From contig JAEAMQ010000086.1 in the NCBI GenBank assembly GCA_016901395.1, positions 1-38,525 of the forward strand: a stretch of 38,525 bases of DNA, given 5' to 3'. This document shows positions 9,576 through 17,833 of this stretch, piece after piece; the stretch's first letter is position 1, and each line of letters starts with the position of its first letter. A program made the position numbers and the translations under genes. Source of the stretch: Prevotella sp. (GTDB taxonomy: Bacteria; Bacteroidota; Bacteroidia; Bacteroidales; Bacteroidaceae). Under the pieces are notes generated by a model. The model was not told the origin of the DNA. It did not search any database and worked only from the letters and a program-made list of their open reading frames with translations.

Positions 9576-11855
9576 ATGCGAAAAATCCTTTTCACTCTGC
9601 TTTGGCTCGTCTGTCTGACCATGACGGGCAACCCCGTCGACCGTCTTATCAACCGCATCTCACCGGGAGCGGCATCGAAATTCAAGATCGTCATGCAGTC
9701 TTCGGACCGCGATTTCTTCGAACTCTCGCAGGCGGGCGACCGTGTTTGTATCAAGGGAAACACGTGGGTGAACATCGCTTCGGGCCTGAACTGGTATCTG
9801 AAATACTATGCAGGCATCCACCTCACATGGAATAATATGACCGCCAAGATGCCCGCCACGCTGCCGAAGGTGCCGAAACCCGAGCGCCATGAGACCGATT
9901 TGAAGCAGCGTTACGACTTCAACTACTGCACATTCTCCTATTCCATGGCCTTCTGGGACTGGAAACGGTGGGAGCAGGAGATAGACTGGATGGCGCTTCA
10001 CGGCGTGAATATGCCACTGGCCATCGTCGGAGAGGAGGTGGTTTGGCGCAACATGCTCCAACGGTTGGGCTACTCCAAGGATGAGATAGGACGCTTCATC
10101 GCCGGTCCCGCCTTCCTTGCATGGTGGGAAATGAACAATCTTGAAGGGTGGGGCGGACCGTTGCCCGACTCGTGGTACACCCAGCAGGAGGCATTGCAAA
10201 AGCGTATTCTCAGTAGGGAAAAGGAATTGGGCATGGACCCTGTGCTACCCGGCTACTGTGGAATGATGCCGCACGATGCGAAGGAAAAGCTCGGATTGGA
10301 TGTCACGCCGGGCGGAACGTGGAACGGATACATACGTCCCGCCAACCTCAGTGCTACCGACCCGAAGTTCGACCGCATAGCCGACCTCTATTATCAGGAG
10401 CTTACCCGCCTCTACGGTAAGGCCAATTATTACTCGATGGACCCCTTTCATGAAACCCCAGACGATGCTTCCATCGACTACGCCAAGGCCGGACAGAAAC
10501 TCCTTGCGGCCATGAAACGCACCAATCCGAAGGCCAACTGGGTGATCCAGGGGTGGACGGAGAACCCGCGTCCGCAGATGATCGACCCTCTTCCCGAGGG
10601 CGATATCACTGTGCTCGACCTCTTTTCGGAGTGCCGTCCGATGTTTGGCGCACCCTCCATCTGGAAGCGGACGGAGGGCTATGGCCATCATAACTGGTTG
10701 TTTTGCATGCTCGAAAACTTCGGCGCCAACGTGGGATTGCACGGCCGCATGGACCAGTTGGTGGAGAATTTTCGACTTGCCACTGCTCCCGATACGCCCT
10801 ATCAGAATGCCCGCCAGCACCTGAAAGGCATCGGATTTACGATGGAAGGGTCGGAGAACAACCCCATCATGTTTGAGCTGATGAGCGAACTCGTATGGCG
10901 TGCCGACTCCCTTGGTCAGGACAATACGCCCGCGACAGACTTCAAAACGACTTGGACGCGGGGCTATGTCAAGGCCCGTTATGGTGCCGACGACCCCACC
11001 TTACAGCAGGCTTGGCAGTTGCTCGTCCACTCTATCTATAATTGTCCGGCGGGCAACAACCAGCAGGGACCTCACGAGAGCATCTTCGACGGCCGGCCGT
11101 CGCTTATCAATTTCCAGGCGAAAAGCTGGTCGAAGATGCGCAATTACTATGACCCGTCTGCCACCTTGGAGGCTGCACGCCTGATGACGAGTGTGGCGGA
11201 GCGTTACCGTGGGAACAACAACTTCGAGTATGACCTTGTGGATGTGGTGCGCCAGGCTATGGACGACCAGGCCCGTTTGCAGTATCTCCACACCATCGCC
11301 GACTACAACGGCTTCGACCGCAAGGCGTTCTCGCGCGACTCGGCACGCTTCCTCAACATGCTTCTCCTGCAGGACAAGCTCCTCGGCACGCGTCGGGAGT
11401 TCCGTCTCGGCACGCGCATCGAACAGGCGCGGAGCCTCGGCACTACGGCGGCGGAGAAGGATTTGTATGAGTGGAACGCCCGGGTGCAGATCACGACATG
11501 GGGCAATCGCACGGCGGCCGACACGGGCGGGTTGCGCGACTATGCCCATAAGGAGTGGCAAGGGCTGCTCAAAGACTTCTACTTCATGCGCTGGCACACC
11601 TACCTCGATGCCCTCTCGCGACAGATGGCGCAGCATTCTCGGCCCGACAGGGATGCTCTCGGCGGCGGGCCTAACGCCACGAAGACGGCCTCGGAACTGT
11701 TTAACATGGCCCTGCCCTCGGGTCCACAGATTGACTGGTATGCCCTCGAAGAGCCGTGGACATTACAACATAACACCTACTCCTCAGCCCCCGAGGGCTC
11801 TCCGGTGGACGTGGCCAAGGAGGTTATCGCATTTCTTGACGGTAGACAGAACTAA
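9576..11855 (+). CDS. Alpha-N-acetylglucosaminidase, GH89 family (NAGLU-like)
   Basis: Predicted 759-residue exported enzyme that removes terminal alpha-linked GlcNAc. Residues 1-18 form a signal peptide (MRKILFTLLWLVCLTMTG). A small N-terminal domain (about 20-105) is followed by the GH89 barrel, with NYCTFSYSMAFWDWKRWEQEIDWMALHGVN (in part, 116-146), GWGGPLP and the catalytic region. By comparison with human NAGLU, the acid/base and nucleophile map to Glu293 (in DPFHETPDD) and Glu424 (in MEGSENNP). Length matches the family core without added carbohydrate-binding modules. In Bacteroidales these enzymes act in the periplasm on host glycans or heparan fragments. The HGSNAT-like acetyltransferase two genes on suggests a joint role. 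Confidence 0.93.
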   Translation: MRKILFTLLWLVCLTMTGNPVDRLINRISPGAASKFKIVMQSSDRDFFELSQAGDRVCIKGNTWVNIASGLNWYLKYYAGIHLTWNNMTAKMPATLPKVPKPERHETDLKQRYDFNYCTFSYSMAFWDWKRWEQEIDWMALHGVNMPLAIVGEEVVWRNMLQRLGYSKDEIGRFIAGPAFLAWWEMNNLEGWGGPLPDSWYTQQEALQKRILSREKELGMDPVLPGYCGMMPHDAKEKLGLDVTPGGTWNGYIRPANLSATDPKFDRIADLYYQELTRLYGKANYYSMDPFHETPDDASIDYAKAGQKLLAAMKRTNPKANWVIQGWTENPRPQMIDPLPEGDITVLDLFSECRPMFGAPSIWKRTEGYGHHNWLFCMLENFGANVGLHGRMDQLVENFRLATAPDTPYQNARQHLKGIGFTMEGSENNPIMFELMSELVWRADSLGQDNTPATDFKTTWTRGYVKARYGADDPTLQQAWQLLVHSIYNCPAGNNQQGPHESIFDGRPSLINFQAKSWSKMRNYYDPSATLEAARLMTSVAERYRGNNNFEYDLVDVVRQAMDDQARLQYLHTIADYNGFDRKAFSRDSARFLNMLLLQDKLLGTRREFRLGTRIEQARSLGTTAAEKDLYEWNARVQITTWGNRTAADTGGLRDYAHKEWQGLLKDFYFMRWHTYLDALSRQMAQHSRPDRDALGGGPNATKTASELFNMALPSGPQIDWYALEEPWTLQHNTYSSAPEGSPVDVAKEVIAFLDGRQN

Positions 11856-11978
11856 AGGTTAAAGGGATTTTTTTAGACAGAACTACATAAAAGACATATT
11901 TTTCCGAAGTATAACTACGATGAGGAAAATGGGCGATTACTATACAGAATGACATCATAAACATAACTAATTTACCTT

Positions 11979-12374
11979 ATGGAAGATATTAATGATTTGA
12001 TCAGAAAGATAATCTCGTGTGCATATTCAGTCAGAAACGTGTTGAAGCCGGGGTATCTTGAGTCTATCTACAAGAGCGCGATGATGATAGAACTCAAGCG
12101 TCAGGGCCTCAAAGCGGAGACAGAAGTACCCTTCAGGGTGAACTATCGAGGACATGACATAGGAGAGTATCGTGCCGATTTGGTAGTTGAAGGAAGGGTG
12201 ATTCTGGAACTGAAAGCTGTGGAAAACATAGTCAAGGCTCATGAGGTACAACTTATCAACTATCTGTCTATCACTGGAATAGATGATGGACTGCTCATTA
12301 ACTTCGGCCGATTGGATAATCTGGACATCAAACGCAAGTATAGAGTTTATACTCCACAGCATGAAATCGATTGA
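11979..12374 (+). CDS. GxxExxY family protein
   Basis: 131 residues. The family name motif is present as GYLESIY (25-31). The rest has the order of a PD-(D/E)XK nuclease-like fold: a helix with Glu, then EYRADLVVEGRVILELKAV (residues 62-80), in which an Asp and the ExK pair sit on adjacent strands. The biological role of the family is not established; nuclease activity would be an inference. It sits between GH89 and the HGSNAT-like gene on the same strand, with 123 and 42 nt spacers, and looks like a small insertion in that pair rather than part of the pathway. Confidence 0.85.
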   Translation: MEDINDLIRKIISCAYSVRNVLKPGYLESIYKSAMMIELKRQGLKAETEVPFRVNYRGHDIGEYRADLVVEGRVILELKAVENIVKAHEVQLINYLSITGIDDGLLINFGRLDNLDIKRKYRVYTPQHEID

Positions 12375-12416
12375 ATATTTGAATGTTATGTAGTTATGTC
12401 TTAAATTCCAACACTC

Positions 12417-13592
12417 ATGAAATCAAATTCCCGCCTTATCAGTTTGGATGTGTTTCGCGGTATGACCGTGATGCTGATGATATTTGTCAACAACGGAGCG
12501 GGAGAGGAGATATTCTCCACTCTCCAGCATTCCAAGTGGAACGGTATGACCCCTTGCGATCTTGTGTTCCCGTTTTTCCTGTTTATGATGGGCATGTCGA
12601 CCTATCTGAGCCTGAAGAAAACAGGCTTCGCGTGGAGCCGACAGACCGGTTGGAAGATAGCGCGAAGGGCGTTGCTGCTGTTCCTCATCGGTCTGGCCAT
12701 CAACTGGTTGGATATGGCCTGCAGCGGCCGACCGCTTGACTTGGCCCATCTGCGCATCATGGGTGTGATGCAACGCATAGGTCTCTGCTACGCCGCCACA
12801 GCCCTTGCCGCTATCGTCTCCACCCGACTCTCGGGCAGTCTGCACCCTGTGGCGTGGGCGGCGGGTGTGCTCCTGGCCATCTATGCGGCCATCGTCGTGA
12901 TGGGTGGGGGCTACGACTACGATGCCTCGACCAACATTCTCTCTATCGTTGACCACCGACTCCTCGGCGAAGCCCATCTCTATCACAAGTCGCCCGTAGA
13001 CCCCGAAGGACTCGTCTCCACCCTCTCGGCTATTGCCCACACGATGATTGGCCTCTGGGTAGCATCGTGGGCACTCGCCAGAAAGTCGGGTGCGGCGACG
13101 CTCTCCACCCTCGAACGCTTCCTGCTCTCGGGCGCGGCACTCACCTTTGCGGGCTATCTGCTCACCTTCGCCCTGCCGCTCAACAAGCGCATCTGGAGTC
13201 CGTCGTATGTGCTCATGACCTGCGGGTTTGCCGCATTGCTGCAGGGGCTGCTCATCGCCATCATCGATCGCCCCGGTGTTTCCTCGTCGGGCGCCACCGC
13301 CCCGCCATCGGCCGTCACCTCGGGTGTAGCTTCTCCCGTTGGCACGAAAAGCGGATGGGTTACGGCACTGTGTCTCATTTTCGGTACCAATCCACTTTTT
13401 CTTTATGTCGCCAGCGAAGTGCTGTCTATCGTTTTCGGGTCGACGGGCGTGAAAGATGCCGTCTATCAGGGCTTGCATGCGGTCATCACCAATGGCTATT
13501 GGGCCAGCGTGGGCTACGCCACATTGTTTGTTTTGCTCCACGCCCTCATGGGTTATCCTCTGTGGAAACGCCACATCTATATCAAGATTTAA
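12417..13592 (+). CDS. HGSNAT-like membrane acyltransferase (DUF5009/heparan-alpha-glucosaminide acetyltransferase family)
   Basis: 391-residue multi-helix inner-membrane protein. The N terminus carries the family signature SLDVFRGMTVMLMIFVNNG, then LQHSKWNGMTPCDLVFPFFLFMMG. His38 in QHSKWNG lines up, from memory of the human enzyme, with the His that takes part in acetyl transfer. ARRALLLFLIGL and MGVMQRIGLCY follow, and the C-terminal half holds more helices (GTNPLFLYVASE near 327). Human HGSNAT moves acetyl from cytosolic acetyl-CoA across the membrane onto terminal alpha-glucosamine of heparan sulfate. The exported GH89 enzyme upstream would then be able to cut the GlcNAc made. Residues 280-310 are a Ser/Pro/Gly-rich loop. 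A strong terminator follows. Confidence 0.85.
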   Translation: MKSNSRLISLDVFRGMTVMLMIFVNNGAGEEIFSTLQHSKWNGMTPCDLVFPFFLFMMGMSTYLSLKKTGFAWSRQTGWKIARRALLLFLIGLAINWLDMACSGRPLDLAHLRIMGVMQRIGLCYAATALAAIVSTRLSGSLHPVAWAAGVLLAIYAAIVVMGGGYDYDASTNILSIVDHRLLGEAHLYHKSPVDPEGLVSTLSAIAHTMIGLWVASWALARKSGAATLSTLERFLLSGAALTFAGYLLTFALPLNKRIWSPSYVLMTCGFAALLQGLLIAIIDRPGVSSSGATAPPSAVTSGVASPVGTKSGWVTALCLIFGTNPLFLYVASEVLSIVFGSTGVKDAVYQGLHAVITNGYWASVGYATLFVLLHALMGYPLWKRHIYIKI

Positions 13593-13611
13593 TCTCGCCC
13601 GCCCCGCTATC

Positions 13612-13657
13612 CCTCCGCAGAGAAAGACGAAAACGTCTGCTCTGCGGAGGAATTTTT
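13612..13657 (+). terminator. Strong intrinsic terminator
   Basis: CCTCCGCAGAG (13612-13622) pairs with CTCTGCGGAGG (13640-13650), with an inner AGACG/CGTCT stem and an AAAA loop, followed by AATTTTT. It closes the GH89-HGSNAT group. Confidence 0.92.
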
Positions 13658-13756
13658 ATGGGCTACAATCAAAGAAAAATGTCGATGAAATAATTTGAAT
13701 ATAGCCTTTCAAAACCCATTGTTTTTTGAAAAGGCATCCATCGCATAGGAAAAACG

Positions 13757-13900
13757 GGCCAAAAATGGGGTTTTGCAAATGGTTGATTATCAATACCTTG
13801 TAATAATTTGACAAAAAGGGGTTTGCGATTAGATAGTATTCGTCTTGCGATTAGATAGTTATCGTGGTGCGATTAGGCCGTAATGGCAACGCAACTAATC
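13757..13900. repeat. Intergenic repeat family with 22-bp palindromic units, copy 2
   Basis: Same head as 3872-3942 (shared TTTGACAAAAA region) followed by units starting at 13825, 13847, 13869 and 13891, again exactly 22 bp apart. The third unit with the next base (13869-13887) is identical over 19 bases to 36621-36639 beyond the far end of the mobile element. Confidence 0.7.
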
Positions 13901-14020
13901 CTTGAAAATGAAGAAATATCGAAGTTGGGGTAAACTAATTGATAATGAGGGAGAAATGGAATAATTTGCATAGAAGCGCCCTTTTCAAAAAGGGTCATAA
14001 TATGCAGATTTAAGCAGAAG

Positions 14021-14085
14021 TTCAGTTACCAGAGCGTTACCCTATTTCGCCATAGGTAACGATGGAGCAATGTTCGGTAACTGAA
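14021..14085. repeat. Nested inverted repeats (GTTACC/GGTAAC cluster) near the left element end
   Basis: Outer arms TTCAGTTACC (14021-14030) and GGTAACTGAA (14076-14085) enclose inner arms CGTTACC (14035-14041) and GGTAACG (14055-14061). The same hexamer recurs near the right end at 36454-36459 and 36546-36551. These could be recombinase or accessory-protein binding sites. Confidence 0.5.
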
Positions 14086-14140
14086 TTATTTTCGCTCGTG
14101 TGGCTGTTGCTACGGCCGGCAGTTTTCTGCATAAGTGAGG

Positions 14141-14183
14141 AACGCTTTGAATTTGGTAATTTTGCCACAAAACATCAAAGCGT
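14141..14183 (+). promoter_or_regulatory. int promoter flanked by inverted repeats; candidate left attachment core
   Basis: ACGCTTTGA (14141-14149) and TCAAAGCGT (14175-14183) bracket a -7 box TAATTTTG (14157-14164). GTAATTTTGC (14156-14165) also fits the remembered GTAnnTTTGC core used by CTnDOT-type integrases. The int1 ATG follows directly. The right end carries a similar arrangement at 36441-36494. Confidence 0.45.
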
Positions 14184-15413
14184 ATGAAAACAGAAAAGAT
14201 GAAGGTGTTGCTCTACCTCAAAAAGAGCGGTCTGGACAAGTCGGGCAAGGCTCCGATTATGGGACGTATCACACTTGGAAGGAGTATCGCACAGTTCAGT
14301 TGTAAGCTCTCCTGCAATCCCGACCTGTGGAATCCACGTGAGAGCAGAATGGATGGCAAGAGCCGTGAGGCGGTGGAAGTGAACGGCAGGTTGGAGAACT
14401 TGCTGCTTTCCATTCAGTCAGCCTGTCAGTCTTTGCTTGCAAGAGGTTGCCCATTTGACGCAACCGACGTGAAGGAACAGTTTCAGGGGAGTGTACAGAC
14501 ACGGTGCATGCTCATTGAAAGACTGGATATGCTCATCAAGGAGAAAGAAAGCCATGTTGGAATAGACATCAAGGAAGAAAGCATATATGGTTATCATTCC
14601 ACCCGAATCCATTTACTGGAGTTCCTTCAAAAGAAGTATAAGGTTTCAGACTTGGCTTTCTCACAACTGACAGAGAACTTCATCCACGAGTTTCAGCAGT
14701 ACTTCTTGGGAGAGTGTGGATTTCAGGAAAGCTCATTCTACAATGTCGCCACCCATTTGAAGACGGTATGCAGGCTGGCTTACCGTGAGGGATTGGCAGA
14801 TGTCCTGCTTTTTGACAAAGCCAAAATCAGCAAGGGTAACAAGAAACTCCCCAAGGCACTCGACAGGGAGGCATTGGAAAAGCTGAAGGCTCTCCACTTT
14901 GAGGACTTGGAGGATGAAATGGAAACGGCAAGGGATATTTTCCTCTTTGCCTGTTATACAGGTGCTGCGTATTGTGATTTGATGGAACTGAACAAGTCCC
15001 ATCTTGTGCGTGATGACGAGGGTAGCCTTTGGCTGAAGTTCAACCGCCAGAAGACAGGTGTGCCTTGCCGTGTCAAACTGCTGCCCGAAGCCATACGGCT
15101 GATGGAGAAGCTCCACAGCGATGAAAGGGAAACATTGCTCCCTTTCATGGGATATGCCACTTACCAATCTTATTTGAAAGCCCTGCGGCTTCGTGCAGGT
15201 ATCTCCTTTCCCTTTACCACACATACGGCAAGGCACACCTTTGCCACGCTCATTACGCTTGAGCAGGGTGTGCCCATTGAGACGGTGAGCAAAATGCTGG
15301 GACATTCCAACATAAGTATGACCGAGCGTTATGCAAAGGTAACACCACAGAAACTCTTTGAGGAGTTTGACAGTTTCCTCTCTTTCACAGAAGATTTACG
15401 TTTAACCATATAA
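14184..15413 (+). CDS. Tyrosine recombinase/integrase 1 (IntDOT-like)
   Basis: 409-residue site-specific recombinase. The N-terminal arm-binding part (about 1-100) has the KAPIMGRITLG strand pair common in Bacteroidetes integrases, then a SAM-like core-binding domain (about 130-215) and the catalytic domain (225-405). Catalytic residues visible are Lys290 region (RQKTG), His347, Arg350 and His351 in HTARHTF, His374 in LGHSNIS and Tyr383 as nucleophile. The first active-site Arg is replaced (TGAAYCDL), as is usual in IntDOT relatives, so this does not mean it is dead. Only 12 nt separate it from the second recombinase; the pair likely integrates and excises the mobilizable element. Confidence 0.9.
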   Translation: MKTEKMKVLLYLKKSGLDKSGKAPIMGRITLGRSIAQFSCKLSCNPDLWNPRESRMDGKSREAVEVNGRLENLLLSIQSACQSLLARGCPFDATDVKEQFQGSVQTRCMLIERLDMLIKEKESHVGIDIKEESIYGYHSTRIHLLEFLQKKYKVSDLAFSQLTENFIHEFQQYFLGECGFQESSFYNVATHLKTVCRLAYREGLADVLLFDKAKISKGNKKLPKALDREALEKLKALHFEDLEDEMETARDIFLFACYTGAAYCDLMELNKSHLVRDDEGSLWLKFNRQKTGVPCRVKLLPEAIRLMEKLHSDERETLLPFMGYATYQSYLKALRLRAGISFPFTTHTARHTFATLITLEQGVPIETVSKMLGHSNISMTERYAKVTPQKLFEEFDSFLSFTEDLRLTI

Positions 15414-15425
15414 AAGATAACCATT

Positions 15426-16745
15426 ATGAGAAGTACATTCAAGATACTGTTCTATATTAACAGACAGAAGACAAAGGCAGACGGCAACACCGCCATTCTC
15501 TGCCGTATCACCATAGACGGAAAGAGCACCGCCATTACCACAGGAGAAGAGTGTAAAGCCTCCGGGTGGAATACCAAGCAAGGGTTGACGACTGACAGGA
15601 GGACCAATCAAAGAATCAGCGAGTTCAGGGAATTGGTAGAGAATACCTATCGGGATATTCTTGTAAAGGATGGAGTGGTAAGCGTAGAACTTGTAAAGAA
15701 CTGCTTGCAAGGTATTACCACCAATCCGACCACACTCCTTGCCATGAGCAGGATGGAGCTGCAATCCGTCAAAGAGTCAGTGGGCAGGTCAAGGGCAGAG
15801 GGAACTTATCTGAACCTGTTCCATTCTGACAGAAATCTCCGTGAGTTTGTCGAAAACAAAGGAGTGCAGGACATACCCATCGGAACAATTACGGAAGACT
15901 TGTTTGAGGAATACCGCTTCTTTCTCAAAAAGCGCGGACTGAAAGCATCGACTGTCAATACTAATCTCTGCTGGCTGAGCCGACTGATGTTCCGTGCGGT
16001 CAGTAGGAGGATTATCCGCTGCAATCCATTTGAGAATGCCAAGTATGAGAAGGAGGACAGAAAGATACGCTTTCTGCAAAAGAGCGATGTAATGAAACTT
16101 CTGGCAATGAGGATGAACGATAGCGAAGCGGAACAGGCACGGCTGATGTTTGTCTTTTCCTGCTTTACAGGACTGGCAATCTCGGATATGGAGAATTTGC
16201 AATATAGGCATATCCAGACGGCAGCGGACGGACAGCGGTATATAAGAAAGGAGCGTCAGAAGACAAAGGTAGAGTTCATCGTGCCGTTACATCCCATAGC
16301 TGAAGCCATCATCAGCCACTGCAGGAAAGAACAGGAAAGAAGCGAGGAACATCTGACGGTGAAAGAAAAGAGCGACAGCCTTATCTTCCACTGTGATTGC
16401 AGCCGTAGTGTCATGGATACCAAGCTGAGCATCGTGGGAAAGGCTTGCGGTATCCGTCAAAGACTTTCCTACCACATGGCAAGACACACTTTCGGCACGA
16501 TGTGCCTTAGCTCAGGTATTCCCATAGAGAGCATTGCCAAGATGATGGGGCACGCCTCCATATCAAGCACGCAGATTTATGCGCAGGTGACGGATAGTAA
16601 GATTTCGGAGGATATGGACAGGCTTATTGCCAAGTACAAGGCGAAGGACAAAAATACCGTAAATGCAGATGTGGAAACAGCAACGGACACAAAGACAATC
16701 CAGCTTGTTGTCAATTCAAATGGCAGAAAGGAGGAAACGGCATGA
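15426..16745 (+). CDS. Tyrosine recombinase/integrase 2 (IntDOT-like)
   Basis: 439 residues, same three-domain plan as its upstream neighbour but clearly diverged. Core-binding domain about 125-210, catalytic domain about 215-400. Catalytic Lys in RQKTK (277-281), His350, Arg353 and His354 in HMARHTF, His376 in MGHASIS and Tyr385. The Arg I position again reads TGLAISDM without Arg. A charged tail follows Tyr385 by about 55 residues. Its stop overlaps the next start as ATGA. Elements with paired recombinases are known in Bacteroidetes; which one cuts and which one assists cannot be told from sequence. Confidence 0.9.
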   Translation: MRSTFKILFYINRQKTKADGNTAILCRITIDGKSTAITTGEECKASGWNTKQGLTTDRRTNQRISEFRELVENTYRDILVKDGVVSVELVKNCLQGITTNPTTLLAMSRMELQSVKESVGRSRAEGTYLNLFHSDRNLREFVENKGVQDIPIGTITEDLFEEYRFFLKKRGLKASTVNTNLCWLSRLMFRAVSRRIIRCNPFENAKYEKEDRKIRFLQKSDVMKLLAMRMNDSEAEQARLMFVFSCFTGLAISDMENLQYRHIQTAADGQRYIRKERQKTKVEFIVPLHPIAEAIISHCRKEQERSEEHLTVKEKSDSLIFHCDCSRSVMDTKLSIVGKACGIRQRLSYHMARHTFGTMCLSSGIPIESIAKMMGHASISSTQIYAQVTDSKISEDMDRLIAKYKAKDKNTVNADVETATDTKTIQLVVNSNGRKEETA

Positions 16746-17158
16746 ATACGAGCTATAAATCAAAAACAAAGACCAGGACGGACAACCATCGCAGTTACTT
16801 TGTTTGGGGCAGCAATATGCAAGTTATTCGCAAGGGTAATGGAGACATTGCCATGACGGAGGGAGAACTTGCAAGGTTCTTCGGAGTAACGTGGAGCAAA
16901 CTCAACCACAGACTGCAAACGATAATAAAATCTTTCAATCTGTATCCCGAAGAGATGGGTGCAGGTGAAGAGCCAGTTTTCATCAGCGGACAGTTGAATG
17001 GATATGCGCCACTCTATCCACTTCCTATCATCATCGCCCTGTCCTTTCAATTGGATAGCATGGAGGCTCATTTGTTTAGAAATTATATCAGCCATAAAGT
17101 ACAACGACCGATGGCTACCATAACGTCAATACTCCTGATAGGCAACACGGATAACTGA
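16742..17158 (+). CDS. Hypothetical accessory protein of the integrase operon
   Basis: 138 residues, translationally coupled to integrase 2 by an ATGA overlap. I do not recognise a named family. A central segment (EGELARFFGVTWSKLNHRL, about 40-58) looks like a helix-turn-helix, and the protein opens with a basic stretch (KSKTKTRTDNHR), so DNA binding is plausible. A recombination directionality or regulatory role would suit its place, but this is inference. The 17159-17337 stretch after it holds no gene I can support. Confidence 0.6.
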   Translation: MNTSYKSKTKTRTDNHRSYFVWGSNMQVIRKGNGDIAMTEGELARFFGVTWSKLNHRLQTIIKSFNLYPEEMGAGEEPVFISGQLNGYAPLYPLPIIIALSFQLDSMEAHLFRNYISHKVQRPMATITSILLIGNTDN

Positions 17159-17337
17159 TGATCTGTATTAATTTCCTTTTTCTTTCACCGATTATATCTT
17201 ACTACATGACTACAATAAGGAGTAAGACGGTGAAAGAGAACGGATTATGGTGTAGTTGGGTGCTTAAAACAATTGTACTACGCAGTAACTACATTTGTCC
17301 TTCTTCTTTCACTGCCTTATTACGATTAAAAAGGAAG

Positions 17338-17817
17338 TTATATGATACTTGTTATCCGCTGGAGAATCCTTTGCAACACACTTTCATTGCTTACAAGTAT
17401 GGAGGCTTTACCTGTCATTCCTCTGATCATTTTATACTTGCAATCCTTTATTCTTACCTGTGCCATGAAAACGCCGCCCATTGCCGTTTGCCGGGGTGTA
17501 TGCGATGTGGCTGTTATCATACCATGAGCAGCTCCGTATATTTCTGCATCGTAGCCCTCAAATTCTATATTTGCCGTCATTCCTTTTGCTATTGTGTTCA
17601 CGTATCTATATGGAACGGCGATTGTTCCTTGATGTTCGTCTGCCATCTCAATCCTTGCACTGATGGTCTCAGGATAAGGGATAAAGTAGGCCCCCACCAA
17701 CAGCCCTATAATCACAATGGTGATAATCGTAATACCATAGCGTACTAATCCCGATGGTATCTCACCGATGATATGTCTTACTTTCTCGCTGCGGAGTTCT
17801 ATTTTGTTGTCTGCCAT
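17338..17817 (-). CDS. Short HlyD-like adaptor protein
   Basis: 159 residues. N-terminal cytoplasmic tail (1-27), a single transmembrane helix (about 28-47) and PYPETISARIE, the sequence that normally leads into the first lipoyl strand of HlyD/MFP adaptors. It then jumps directly to what looks like the C-terminal barrel part (GTIAVPYRYVNTIAKGMTANIEF, MAQVRI, MTGKASILVSNESVLQRIL). The long coiled coil and lipoyl halves of usual 400-residue adaptors are missing. It is 16 nt behind the ABC exporter gene and is the last gene of the RiPP operon. It may be a minimal adaptor or an internal-deletion relic; the reading frame is intact. Confidence 0.75.
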   Translation of the reverse strand: MADNKIELRSEKVRHIIGEIPSGLVRYGITIITIVIIGLLVGAYFIPYPETISARIEMADEHQGTIAVPYRYVNTIAKGMTANIEFEGYDAEIYGAAHGMITATSHTPRQTAMGGVFMAQVRIKDCKYKMIRGMTGKASILVSNESVLQRILQRITSII

Positions 17818-17833
17818 AATCTTCCGTCTGCTG

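Noticed and set aside
12423..13574. 383-residue minus-strand reading frame
   Set aside because: Antisense to the HGSNAT-like gene; composition (Arg/Gly/His/Gln-rich) is not protein-like.
13690..14180. tRNA gene as the integration target
   Set aside because: I looked at both candidate ends for a tRNA-like 3' end with cloverleaf arms and saw none.
14184..16745. Integrases as pseudogenes because the first active-site Arg is missing
   Set aside because: IntDOT-type recombinases normally lack that Arg; the other catalytic residues are all present in both genes.
17158..17748. 196-residue plus-strand reading frame
   Set aside because: Mostly antisense to the HlyD-like gene, Cys/His/Tyr-rich without family likeness.
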